From Methylotenera_A sp046598525 (GTDB taxonomy: Bacteria; Pseudomonadota; Gammaproteobacteria; Burkholderiales; Methylophilaceae): a DNA stretch of 64,000 bases. Of the stretch, positions 54,066-62,472 are shown piece after piece. The translations under genes and the position numbers were made by a program. The notes beneath the pieces are model-generated. The model did not search any database. It was not told the origin of the DNA and was given only the letters and a program-made list of their open reading frames with translations. The stretch is from assembly GCA_046598525.1 (NCBI GenBank), contig JBKJIJ010000020.1, positions 124,001 through 188,000 on the forward strand, read 5' to 3'. Positions within the stretch are counted from its first letter, which is position 1, and each line of letters begins with the position of its first letter.

Positions 54066-56366
54066 ATGGCATTAGCAGTATTTAAAAATTCATCGCAGCA
54101 TTTAAACAAACCAAAAGTGACCATCTTAAAATTAGCCATTAATGGAGCGTTAACCAGCGCCATTTTTTTGAGTGCTAGCAGTGCTTTAGCCGAAGGCGGT
54201 GAAGTTGTATTGCCGCAAGTGGATGTCACGGCGCCGCGCGTAAGCGACACCAAATCAGTCAAAGGTTACAACGCTAAAAAAAGCGCCTCCTCTACCAGAA
54301 CAGATACTGAATTACGCGATACGCCGCAATCGATTACCGTTATTCCGCAAGATTTAATTAAAGACCAATCCATTCAAAGCATCAGCCAAGCGGTGCAATA
54401 TGTGCCGGGCGTGCAAGCCGCACAAGGCGAAGGCAATCGCGATGCATTGATTTTTCGCGGCAATGCAACCACTGGCGATTTCTTTTTAGATGGCTTGCGT
54501 GATGATGTACAAACTTATCGCGATATATACACCACCGACCGTATTGAAGTATTAAAAGGCCCAAACGGCATGGCATTTGGCCGTGGCGGTGCAGGTGGCG
54601 CTATTAATCGCGTGACTAAACAAGCCGGCTGGGATCCAGTCGCCGAGTTAATTGCCAGCTATGGCGCCTATGATTACAAACGTATTTCGGCCGATTATGG
54701 CCAAGCGCTAAACGAAGAAATAGCATTTCGCGTCAACGCGGTTTATGAAGATTCTGGCTCATACCGTGATGGCGTGGATATTGAGCGCTTTGGTATTAGC
54801 CCAACCATCACGATTAAGCCAACCGAAAAAACTAAAATTGTTTTAGGCACTGAATATTTCAAAGACAAACGCACGGCAGACCGTGGTGTGCCAGCACAAT
54901 CAACGATTGCAGTCACGCCCACAATTAACAACCCAGATTTTAATCGTCGCCCATACAGAATTAGTGATAATGAGCAATTTTTTGGCAGTGCTAATTTAAG
55001 CCCTACAGAAACAGAAACATTTGCATTTAACGCCAGCATTGAACATTCATTTGATAATGGCGTTGCTGTTAAAAATAGTACGCGTTACGCCAATTATAAT
55101 AAATATTACCAAAACGTATTCGCCAATAGCACTGTAGCCCCAAATGGCACTTTTGCAGTACAAGGTTATTTGGATAGCACCGATCGTGAAAACTTAATTA
55201 ATCAAACTGACTTAACATATACAGCTAATTGGGGCACTGTTGAGCATAAATTTTTAGGTGGTTTGGAATTGACCACTCAAGATACCAGCAACTCGCGTTT
55301 GGCCGCATTTTTTAGCAATGTGCCAACAACAGCAAACGGCACACAGACTACGCTAAACGCCAATAACGCCTCAGAGATATCAGCAAATACAAGGACTACA
55401 TTTGCACCTAATACCTTAAATGGCAATAATGCATTTCGTGATAATCATTCAACACTTGATGTAATTGGCGTTTATTTACAAGACCAAATTAAACTTTCTG
55501 AACATTGGCAAGCCATTGTTGGTTTGCGTCATGACCATATTGAAACGGATTTTGAAGGCACACGCCGAAAAGGCAATAATCCAAACCCTAATAGTTTAGT
55601 GACTGAAAACTTTAACATTACGGATAATTTCTTATCACCACGTGCTGGTTTGATTTTCAAACCAGTTGAAGCTGTTTCAATTTACACCAATTACAGCGTC
55701 TCTTATGTACCGCGTGCTGGTGACCAACTGACTTCATTAACGGTAACCAACCAATCATTTAAGCCTGAAAAATTTATTAATTATGAAGTTGGCGCAAAGT
55801 GGGATGTAAACCCTAGCCTTGCATTAACCGCGGCCGTTTACAAACTGAATCGTGAAAATGTGCAAGTCACCGACCCTAACAATCCAAATTTGCAAATTTT
55901 AGTAGATGGTCAAGTAACCAAAGGTATTGAGTTGGGCATTGCTGGCGACATTACGGACAAATGGAGTATTTTTGGCGGCGTTGCGTTTCAAGATGGCGAA
56001 GTTACCAAACAGCAAGGCGCTGGCGCAAATGCAATCTTAAAAGGCGCCGAATTAGCGCAAACGCCTGACCGCACATTATCACTTTGGAATAAATACGAAA
56101 TTAACGATATGTGGGCGGTGGCTTTAGGTATTGTCAGCACGTCCGATCGCTATGCGCAATCACCTACCGCTTCGCAAAGCACATTATTGCCCGGTTACAC
56201 CCGTTACGATGCGGCCATTTATGGCAAGTTTAGTGAAAAATTACGTTTACAAATTAACCTTGAAAACTTAACTAACAAAGAATATGCACTGTACGCGCAT
56301 AACAATCAAAACATCACCCCAGGCTCACCAATCACTGGTCGCGCTACATTAATCTACAATTTCTAA
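54066..56366 (+). CDS. TonB-dependent siderophore receptor
   Basis: Outer-membrane receptor of 766 residues from the ATG at 54066, with AGGAA upstream; an earlier in-frame ATG at 53985 lies before the Fur box and is unlikely. A signal peptide (ending SSALA) is followed by the TonB-box-like VDVTAPR, the plug (DTPQSITVIPQDLIKDQS, DRIEVLKGPNGMAFGRGGAGG) and a 22-strand barrel ending in ATLIYNF. It resembles hydroxamate/catecholate ferri-siderophore receptors. No siderophore synthesis genes are present, so it likely takes up foreign siderophores. Confidence 0.9.
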   Translation: MALAVFKNSSQHLNKPKVTILKLAINGALTSAIFLSASSALAEGGEVVLPQVDVTAPRVSDTKSVKGYNAKKSASSTRTDTELRDTPQSITVIPQDLIKDQSIQSISQAVQYVPGVQAAQGEGNRDALIFRGNATTGDFFLDGLRDDVQTYRDIYTTDRIEVLKGPNGMAFGRGGAGGAINRVTKQAGWDPVAELIASYGAYDYKRISADYGQALNEEIAFRVNAVYEDSGSYRDGVDIERFGISPTITIKPTEKTKIVLGTEYFKDKRTADRGVPAQSTIAVTPTINNPDFNRRPYRISDNEQFFGSANLSPTETETFAFNASIEHSFDNGVAVKNSTRYANYNKYYQNVFANSTVAPNGTFAVQGYLDSTDRENLINQTDLTYTANWGTVEHKFLGGLELTTQDTSNSRLAAFFSNVPTTANGTQTTLNANNASEISANTRTTFAPNTLNGNNAFRDNHSTLDVIGVYLQDQIKLSEHWQAIVGLRHDHIETDFEGTRRKGNNPNPNSLVTENFNITDNFLSPRAGLIFKPVEAVSIYTNYSVSYVPRAGDQLTSLTVTNQSFKPEKFINYEVGAKWDVNPSLALTAAVYKLNRENVQVTDPNNPNLQILVDGQVTKGIELGIAGDITDKWSIFGGVAFQDGEVTKQQGAGANAILKGAELAQTPDRTLSLWNKYEINDMWAVALGIVSTSDRYAQSPTASQSTLLPGYTRYDAAIYGKFSEKLRLQINLENLTNKEYALYAHNNQNITPGSPITGRATLIYNF

Positions 56367-56395
56367 AATCTATCAATCCATCAACTAAAAAATTA

Positions 56396-56428
56396 AAAAG
56401 ACCCACGTAAATGCGTGGGTTTTTTTTA
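56396..56428 (+). terminator. Terminator of the siderophore receptor gene
   Basis: ACCCACG and CGTGGGT form a hairpin with a six-base loop followed by eight T residues. Confidence 0.82.
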
Positions 56429-56930
56429 ATGAATTTTTTTACTCTAAATTCTTAGTATCTGAATTTTTATATCAATTTTTTTTAATCAAAGGTTATAAGA
56501 TCAATTTAAATATGTTTTGCAAAACTTGGCATATAAGCATGGATTAAGTCACCTAAATTTAACTATTTAATAAATTAACTCCATCCAAATATACCAATAT
56601 GATGATGCCAAATTACGGGGTTTATCCTGATTTTAATACATTAATAAATTGATGTTGAACGGCCGCTTTGGTCCGATTTTTGATTTATACCTTCAAAGTT
56701 GACTTTTTGCTTTACGGTTTATGAGCCAATTGTAAATTTTTTTAGAAAAAAATTAATTGGCTTCTCCTTACAGTATTGAGAGGCTTATTTGGAATGGAAT
56801 ACCCAAATTACAGTTGTTGCAGCTTAGCGGCCTCGATACTTGGTCAAGAGTTTTATATTTTATACTGCATGTAGCTCGCTATTTTATGGCTACCGGATGT
56901 TTGTTTTTATTTAATATTGGTTCAGTACAG
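56429..56930. other. AT-rich non-coding stretch in the island
   Basis: No gene is recognisable in these roughly 500 bases; the only open frames are short and lack coding character. An inverted repeat GCCAATT...AATTGGC with inner AATTTTTTT/AAAAAAATT arms spans 56725-56761 and may be a structural or termination element. Confidence 0.45.
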
Positions 56931-58664
56931 TTATTGACAGAACTCCAAGGGGGCTAAAGCCCGGATCGGTTCCCGATCAAAAACCAAAGGGGGTGCAACA
57001 TTATCGCTAATCGCTCGAATTTCGACTTGTTGCAGATTCGGCTTATGCTCAATGGTCCATTGGTGCAATCTTGTCGGAATAATAACGTTGCCATAGTCAA
57101 TACCAATGATTTCATCACCTTTTGGTTCCTGATAGCGATTAGGTTGATCGTTCCATTGTTTTGCGATCGATATTGGCCACATTTTACGCGTTGCTTGCGG
57201 CCCGCCCATAAGCATCACAAATCGATCCCACAATCCTTCATTTGCAGCGTCCCAGATCGCTTTAATTACCCCGGTGAGGCCATTGCCCCCAATGCGGCGC
57301 AATTCGCGCCATATCGTAACTGCGGGCCCCCCGATTTGTTGGAATTGCCTAATGCCCCAGGTCGTTGACCAGGCCTTGACGCGTTCTGCTGCACTCGTCG
57401 GTTCGCCGCCGTCGATATCCATATCCAGGCCATGCCCATCGATCCCTTTTGCAATATATTTTGCCAGGTAGCTAGTGCCCGTGCCCTTGCTGCGGTCAAT
57501 AGCAATGACATCTACGCGGTGCTCCTCGGCTCCTTTTTCATCCGGGCTATCTAGCAGTGCATAATGGCGAATGATTTGCTCTGCTAAGGCTGCATGTTCG
57601 AGTTCCATATATAGCAATGTGTGCCAATGGGGCGTTGCATCCTGGTGCGGCTCCGCTACACGAAAACCATAAGGGCGAATGCCTTTGCGCGCAAATTCGG
57701 CGCGTATGCGTGCCCACAATTTATTGAGATACTTTTGTGCATCGGCGGGTGTAGTGCCGTCGTACTTTGGGTTTTTGTAGCTTTTGCCATCTTTGGTCAA
57801 ACTGGCATGCATGCGAGAGGGGCATGTAATCGTAAACACAATACCCAAATGGCCGAGCTCGATCGCGATCTTGTCAAAACCAGATAATCGCGTCATCAGC
57901 TCATTACGTTGCAATGCGGGATTCGATACAGATAAATCGACCAATTCCTGTAACGTAAACGATTGATCTAATTCGTTCGTGGCAATGCATTGTTCAAGTA
58001 TTTTCTTGTTACGTTGCCTTTGCATCCTTTTACGTTGCAACGTTACGTTACTGACATACTTTTCTTTTCCGTAACGTACTAGGCCCAATTCGATTGCTTT
58101 ACTCTCTACGTTACGTATATGTACATTACGTAACGATCGACGCCACCATCGTTCGTCCAGCAATCGACCTATAACCCCTAGTGCTGATACCGTTACCATT
58201 ACGGAATCGTCAGTACCGGGTACCGTTACCGTTACTGGAATACTCACTGGACCTAATTTACTTTTTAGGGGCGGTGCAATTCCGTATTTGTAATAGGTAA
58301 AGTTGCAAAGGGCTTGCAAGGCATCGGCATTATTCTGAAAATGCTTATATATGCTGAACATTTGATCTGCTCTACGTTTAGCATAAGCAATTATGTCATC
58401 ATCATTTGCTGCCAAACTTATTTTTAAACTAGAGAGTTCATCTTTGATATCCAACATAAAAAGATTTGCAGGACGGCGGCCTTGAGTTTTATGGATGCGT
58501 GAATACTCTTTTGCAATCACACGAGCAAAGCTTTCCGGATATTTATTAAGTATTAACCTGCGAAACACCCAGTCGCGCACATCCGCTTCATCATGGGCCG
58601 CGGCAATGCGCTCGGCATGGCTTGCATCCTCTGGAAGCTTTACCTGTAACGCCGCGGTTAGCAT
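56931..58664 (-). CDS. Replication endonuclease, phage P2 gpA-like
   Basis: Protein of 577 residues of the gpA replication initiator family (rolling-circle HUH type). The HUH metal motif is PHWHTLLYM (about 342-350), and the paired catalytic tyrosines are in SYLAKYIAKGI (about residues 398 and 402, four apart, as in P2 gpA). The N-terminal 250 residues are helical and basic. It would nick a single-strand origin to start rolling-circle replication of the excised island. Its start overlaps the alpA gene by seven bases. No capsid genes are present, so the island is a satellite- or plasmid-like element. Confidence 0.85.
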   Translation of the reverse strand: MLTAALQVKLPEDASHAERIAAAHDEADVRDWVFRRLILNKYPESFARVIAKEYSRIHKTQGRRPANLFMLDIKDELSSLKISLAANDDDIIAYAKRRADQMFSIYKHFQNNADALQALCNFTYYKYGIAPPLKSKLGPVSIPVTVTVPGTDDSVMVTVSALGVIGRLLDERWWRRSLRNVHIRNVESKAIELGLVRYGKEKYVSNVTLQRKRMQRQRNKKILEQCIATNELDQSFTLQELVDLSVSNPALQRNELMTRLSGFDKIAIELGHLGIVFTITCPSRMHASLTKDGKSYKNPKYDGTTPADAQKYLNKLWARIRAEFARKGIRPYGFRVAEPHQDATPHWHTLLYMELEHAALAEQIIRHYALLDSPDEKGAEEHRVDVIAIDRSKGTGTSYLAKYIAKGIDGHGLDMDIDGGEPTSAAERVKAWSTTWGIRQFQQIGGPAVTIWRELRRIGGNGLTGVIKAIWDAANEGLWDRFVMLMGGPQATRKMWPISIAKQWNDQPNRYQEPKGDEIIGIDYGNVIIPTRLHQWTIEHKPNLQQVEIRAISDNVAPPLVFDREPIRALAPLEFCQ

Positions 58665-58867
58665 AAGTGCTTGCCTGTGTCGCTTGTCGACATTCGCATG
58701 CGTGATTTGATATAAGCTTCTAAATCTTCCATGCGATAGCGCACTGCGCGATCACCGATTTTAATAAATGGTACTTTTGCGCCTGCCCAGCGATCGCGTT
58801 CGAGGAACGCTTTGCTAAGCCCTAAAAACTTTGCGGCATCTAGTGTTTTAAGTAGTTGTGTTTGCAT
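58658..58867 (-). CDS. AlpA-family regulator
   Basis: Protein of 69 residues (71 with the alternative ATG at 58873; AAGGA fits the start at 58867 better). The winged HTH LLKTLDAAKFLGLSKAFLER, then KVPFIKIGDRAVRYRMEDLE, is the AlpA/excisionase type. AlpA proteins regulate integrase or prophage genes and may act as excisionase. It overlaps the replication gene by seven bases, so it is translated with it. Confidence 0.85.
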   Translation of the reverse strand: MQTQLLKTLDAAKFLGLSKAFLERDRWAGAKVPFIKIGDRAVRYRMEDLEAYIKSRMRMSTSDTGKHLC

Positions 58868-58943
58868 GACCATGTTTCCTTTTGAATGAACATGGTTCGC
58901 AATTTAAGGCAGGTGAAACTGGGAAGGAATGACGTTACGCGCA

Positions 58944-58975
58944 GCGATATATTCCTGCGCGCAGGAATATATCGC
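58944..58975. repeat. Perfect 32-bp palindrome upstream of alpA-rep
   Basis: GCGATATATTCCTGCG is followed directly by its reverse complement, giving a 32-bp perfect palindrome with no loop. It lies between the SRA-HNH gene end and alpA. It may be an operator or a replication or excision site; there is no T run for a classical terminator. Confidence 0.8.
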
Positions 58976-58995
58976 GGATTATTTAAAGTCTTTGT

Positions 58996-59883
58996 CTACT
59001 TAGCTTTATTAAAATAGTGCTCTCTATGATATCGGATATGCTCGATATCTATAAAATGCTTATCGCTAACTATTAGCTTACCTACAATACCTACGAGCGA
59101 TAAATCATCCGTGATCGAAAACGCCCCAAGGTCAAACATCACGTGATGGTTTGGGCATAGGCAAATGATATTGTCCGCAGTATCTGGTCCGTTGTGGGGT
59201 GCTCCTAGAGGCTTTATATGTGCAGCCTCGGCATATACTCCCGCTGCCGTTGAAATCACTATTTTGCAAATTTGGCATGCATACCCATAATGTTTTTTGA
59301 TTTCTTTAGCTTGTTTAGTGTCTCGAATAATTCTTTGTACTTGCGAAGTTTTGCGGGTAGGACTGTTATTTGATCCATTGTGCAATTCGTTAAGAATTAC
59401 AGATTTGGGTGCATCTGACGAATTATTTTCGATTTTCAGTAATCGATATCGCCAAATCTTGAAACCACTTCTCCCGGTTTCATGCCAATGGCTATCAACT
59501 CGATAAAGTCCATCATAGCGATAGCCATGTAGTGGTGTAATTTTATTATTTTTGTGCGCGCCCCGAATAACCCGTACCGGCAAGCCTTCTAGCTCGTTTT
59601 GCACTAATGCGAGATTGCCTCGCGTTAATTCTTGATCCTTAACGTGTTTGCCATTTACATCGCGACCGCCCTGGCCGGTATAAATTATTTCTCCACCGAA
59701 ATCTTGATCGTCTTCGTAACCTCCCGAAACAACGATTGAATCAGCACCTTCGCTACCAGACCCCGAAATGCCCGACTGGCTTTGCTTATGAACGCCTGCT
59801 GCATTTAAAGCGGTAAATGAAGGAAATTCATCCCCAATTTTAACGCCTGGTAAATTTCCAAAAAGCCGACTTCCTTTTCCCAT
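58996..59883 (-). CDS. SRA (YDG) - HNH restriction-like endonuclease
   Basis: Protein of 295 residues. Residues about 10-150 form a YDG/SRA domain (GDEFPSFTALNAAGVHKQSQ, GGEIIYTGQGG, LTRGNLAL, VRVIRG, YRYDGLYRV), which flips and binds modified cytosine. Residues about 190-255 are an HNH nuclease (CQIC, AEAAHIKPLGAPHNGPD, NIICLCPNHHVMFD). SRA-HNH proteins of this layout are modification-dependent restriction enzymes that cut foreign methylated or hydroxymethylated DNA. It follows an unknown gene by four bases, so the two are coupled. Confidence 0.85.
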   Translation of the reverse strand: MGKGSRLFGNLPGVKIGDEFPSFTALNAAGVHKQSQSGISGSGSEGADSIVVSGGYEDDQDFGGEIIYTGQGGRDVNGKHVKDQELTRGNLALVQNELEGLPVRVIRGAHKNNKITPLHGYRYDGLYRVDSHWHETGRSGFKIWRYRLLKIENNSSDAPKSVILNELHNGSNNSPTRKTSQVQRIIRDTKQAKEIKKHYGYACQICKIVISTAAGVYAEAAHIKPLGAPHNGPDTADNIICLCPNHHVMFDLGAFSITDDLSLVGIVGKLIVSDKHFIDIEHIRYHREHYFNKAK

Positions 59884-59887
59884 TTGC

Positions 59888-60724
59888 TTATCCCCCCATT
59901 TTTTTATACTTGCCTATCCAAATAGCAAATCGATGTTCGGGCTCGTCTGTCTGCAAAGCTAATAAACCATCGAAAACTAGTTTATGGCTGTTAGCATCAA
60001 ATGTTAGCCTGCCATCCTCGGCAAGGTCAGCAAAAATCTTTGCAGCCGCATCCCGATTCGAACGTTTGGAATACTTTTCCGTATATTTCAAAATTACCGC
60101 GTCCTTTAAATGATTGGATCCTTTTTCGTGACGGGCATTTGCAGCTTTACGATTTTGCTCGGATTGCATCCTCTTTTGGTTTTTATCTTGATTTATGAGC
60201 ATCTCAGCGAAAGTAATAGCTTGTATTGCATCTGCGTAAAACTCATTGGCGTAACTAATTATTTGATCGTCTGTGGGGGCGGTAAATATTGTATTCGGCA
60301 CCCATGTTGCTTTCGAGTTTAATAACTCGGCTATGAGCTCGGAGCTATGCAGCGTTAGCGTTGCAAACACATGAGGCCATCCGAATTCTGGGAAATCAAT
60401 ATATTTCGACAATTCGACTCTGCCAATATTTTCGTATATGGCTTCGGTATCATTTGTTGACGGAACAATCTCATATTCTTGCCCAAAAATTTTGGTTTTG
60501 ATCGATTCCTTTTTTAAGTCCTCAATAAGGGGATCGATGAAAGCCTTGTCTCTAACAATTTTATTAATTGCTAGCGCTGCCTGACTGATATGTTCCGCGC
60601 TGTAGGCTGCAAGAATTTTGCGAGCTCTAAAGGTCAGTTCCACAAAAGTTATTGCGTATGGATCGGGTAATTCGCCAATTTTTGGATCAAAGAATTTAAA
60701 TCGATAGTTGTAATTATTTTGCAT
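59888..60724 (-). CDS. Unknown protein of the integrase operon
   Basis: Protein of 278 residues, soluble, without signal peptide. No family is recognised. The N-terminal half is helical (VELTFRARKILAAYSAEHIS); a polar Lys/Arg/Gln stretch (about 180-205, QDKNQKRMQSEQNRKAANAR) looks like a coiled, DNA- or RNA-contacting helix. The start codon directly follows the integrase stop, and the end is four bases before the SRA-HNH gene. A role as partner of the nuclease or in island upkeep is inferred from this packing only. Confidence 0.6.
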   Translation of the reverse strand: MQNNYNYRFKFFDPKIGELPDPYAITFVELTFRARKILAAYSAEHISQAALAINKIVRDKAFIDPLIEDLKKESIKTKIFGQEYEIVPSTNDTEAIYENIGRVELSKYIDFPEFGWPHVFATLTLHSSELIAELLNSKATWVPNTIFTAPTDDQIISYANEFYADAIQAITFAEMLINQDKNQKRMQSEQNRKAANARHEKGSNHLKDAVILKYTEKYSKRSNRDAAAKIFADLAEDGRLTFDANSHKLVFDGLLALQTDEPEHRFAIWIGKYKKMGG

Positions 60725-61945
60725 CTAATCTTTTTGATCCGAAGGCTTTGTATTCATCGCATTAAGTAAAAAATCTGTAATTCTTTGCATAGGCTCGCGC
60801 AAACGCTCCGCATCACCAATTATATAACCTGCGGTGACGTCATTCGTCATTTTATGATTTGCCAGGCGTTTTAATGCGTATGCTGATATATCAAGGCTAT
60901 CCGCGATAGTAATAAATGTCCTGCGAAGGTCGTGCGGAGTAAATGTCACGCCCGATTCCTCAACGACTACCTTCATTTGCTTATTTGGATCGTCCAAGTA
61001 GCCGTTGCGACCATTGCCAGGAAATACAAAAGGGCTACCTTCGAAATTATCTGCATGGCGCTTTTTAAGCAAGTCGAAAATGAAACCCGTCATGGGTAAT
61101 GTATGCGCTTGTCTATTTTTGGGATCGGGTATCGTGAAAGTCTTGCCCCTGAAATCTACATCACGCCACTGCAGTCCGAGCCCCTCTTCGCGTCGTAGGC
61201 CAGTAAAAATTAATAACAGGAGGTAATCCTTCACTGCATGACGATTCGCGCCCTGAGAAAGCTTAGGCAATCGATTGACGGCATCGAACCAAGCATAGAG
61301 ATCATACGGCTTGATAACAGTCTGTTTACGATCCACACGATACCAGGATCGGGTTTGCGATAATCGTTTAATTGGATTGTCGGCAATGATTGGTTTGCCA
61401 TTGGCATCCTCATATTGCCCCGCAGCAAAATTAAAGATTGCCCGCATATAACGCATTGCAAGATTTGCCTGGGCTTCGCTACGTTCGCCGATCTGTCTAT
61501 GCTTGCGCTCGATCATATCTTTAGTAATTTCGGTGAGTGGTTTGTTTTGCCATTCCTCGAAATACGTTTTGTTGAATCGATTGTAATCATAAATAGTACG
61601 TTCAGCTAAAGTAGATCTCGCTTTGAGATATGTCGCATGCACTTCGGCAAGGGTAACGCATTTCGCTTTGCGTGCTTTGTCGGCATCGTTTGGATTGATC
61701 CCACGGGATATCATTGCCAATATACTTTTAGCTTCGTTACGGGCTTGTTCTGGAGCAAATAGACCATGCCTACCAATGGTCACGCGAATAGTTTTACGAT
61801 CGATCTTAGCTTCGGCAATATAAACCTTGCTCCCGGAACCCACGCGGACACCAAAACCCTTTAGTTCGGTGTCGCGGTAATATACCTGTCCCTTCTCCGG
61901 GTAGGGAATTTTGTCGACGAATGTCTTGGTGAGTTTATCTGCCAT
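60725..61945 (-). CDS. Tyrosine integrase, P4-like (DUF4102)
   Basis: Integrase of 406 residues. The N-terminal DUF4102 part (KTFVDKIPYPEKGQVYYRD, LKGFGVRVG) is followed by the core-binding domain (about 100-190) and the catalytic domain with R251 (TGLRREEGLGLQW), H338/R341 (PHDLRRTF), H364 (LANHK) and nucleophile Y374 (AGYIIG). It should recombine at tRNA-Lys. Its start lies about 160 bp from the right attachment core, with arm-type repeats in between. It is distal to the intact tRNA, unlike many P4-like islands. The first gene of a leftward unit. Confidence 0.93.
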   Translation of the reverse strand: MADKLTKTFVDKIPYPEKGQVYYRDTELKGFGVRVGSGSKVYIAEAKIDRKTIRVTIGRHGLFAPEQARNEAKSILAMISRGINPNDADKARKAKCVTLAEVHATYLKARSTLAERTIYDYNRFNKTYFEEWQNKPLTEITKDMIERKHRQIGERSEAQANLAMRYMRAIFNFAAGQYEDANGKPIIADNPIKRLSQTRSWYRVDRKQTVIKPYDLYAWFDAVNRLPKLSQGANRHAVKDYLLLLIFTGLRREEGLGLQWRDVDFRGKTFTIPDPKNRQAHTLPMTGFIFDLLKKRHADNFEGSPFVFPGNGRNGYLDDPNKQMKVVVEESGVTFTPHDLRRTFITIADSLDISAYALKRLANHKMTNDVTAGYIIGDAERLREPMQRITDFLLNAMNTKPSDQKD

Positions 61946-61966
61946 TTTGGACTATTAAATAAAAAT

Positions 61967-61986
61967 TAGTAGCCCTATAGTAGCCC
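61967..61986. repeat. Integrase arm-type site pair, right end
   Basis: Identical to 52667-52686 (two TAGTAGCCC units, 11-bp period), just upstream of the integrase start and about 120 bp inside the right core. Its position in the integrase promoter region suggests autoregulation as well as recombination. Confidence 0.7.
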
Positions 61987-62103
61987 AAAAGATTAAAACT
62001 GTCTAAATTAATTTAAAACAGTTTAAAACATATTATTAATAATATCATGTACTTATACAACATATTCAAACAAAATAAAATCAGTTAAAACCTATTTTTG
62101 TGA

Positions 62104-62143
62104 ACTTTTAATCCGTTTGTCGTGGGTTCGATCCCCGCACGCC
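62104..62143 (+). repeat. attR core: 40-bp copy of the tRNA-Lys 3' half
   Basis: Identical over 40 bases to 52575-52614; then it reads GCC-TACCA instead of GCCCTACCA, one C short, so this remnant is not a functional tRNA end. It marks the right end of the island. Confidence 0.92.
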
Positions 62144-62180
62144 TACCAATTTAGTGTTTTGCGAAATATCGAAACACATT

Positions 62181-62207
62181 AAAACCCGCCATAGTGCGGG
62201 TTTTTTT
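62181..62207 (+). terminator. Terminator, probably the original tRNA-Lys terminator
   Basis: AAACCCGC-CATAGT-GCGGGTTT plus a T7 run. It lies 38 bp after the attR core, where the tRNA-Lys terminator would have been before the island inserted. Confidence 0.8.
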
Positions 62208-62300
62208 ATTATCTTTTACTTTTTTCGTTTAATTACTTCGTTTAATTACATAGTGCAGTGAAGTGAAATGTTTTTTAACTTAATCCTTAATCCTTAAGCC

Positions 62301-62345
62301 AAAAAAGCTAAAAAAGCTAAAAAAGCTAAAAAAGCTAAAAAAGCT
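62301..62345 (+). repeat. Five tandem copies of AAAAAAGCT
   Basis: The 9-bp unit AAAAAAGCT is repeated five times without mismatch. In one frame it would read Ala-Lys-Lys repeats like the tail of a histone H1-like protein, but a stop codon immediately precedes it in that frame. Likely a slippage-prone microsatellite. Confidence 0.85.
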
Positions 62346-62472
62346 AAAACATTCTGTGCTAAATATTTGTGTATAAAAAAATGCTTTGATATACATTAAG
62401 GCGCATGCTAAGTCTTACTTGACTATTTTATTAAGTTAGCAACAGCGCATTACGCTGTTATAAAGACTTCAT

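Larger units (their letters stand above)
62144..62472. other. Intergenic region right of the island
   Basis: No gene is seen. It holds a terminator (62181-62207), a 9-bp tandem repeat (62301-62345) and AT-rich DNA leading to a decayed PAS-EAL gene. Confidence 0.5.

Noticed and set aside
56757..56957. 66-codon frame in the AT-rich island gap
   Set aside because: Unusual composition, no ribosome site and overlap with the end of the replication gene.
56931..61945. Complete prophage
   Set aside because: Only integrase, AlpA and a gpA-like initiator are present; no capsid, tail, packaging or lysis genes.
62104..62160. Second tRNA-Lys gene
   Set aside because: Only the 3' half is present and the acceptor end lacks one C; it is the attachment-site copy.
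62295..62390. Histone H1-like Ala-Lys-Lys protein tail
   Set aside because: The frame is closed by TAA just before the repeats and there is no upstream coding sequence; it is a microsatellite.
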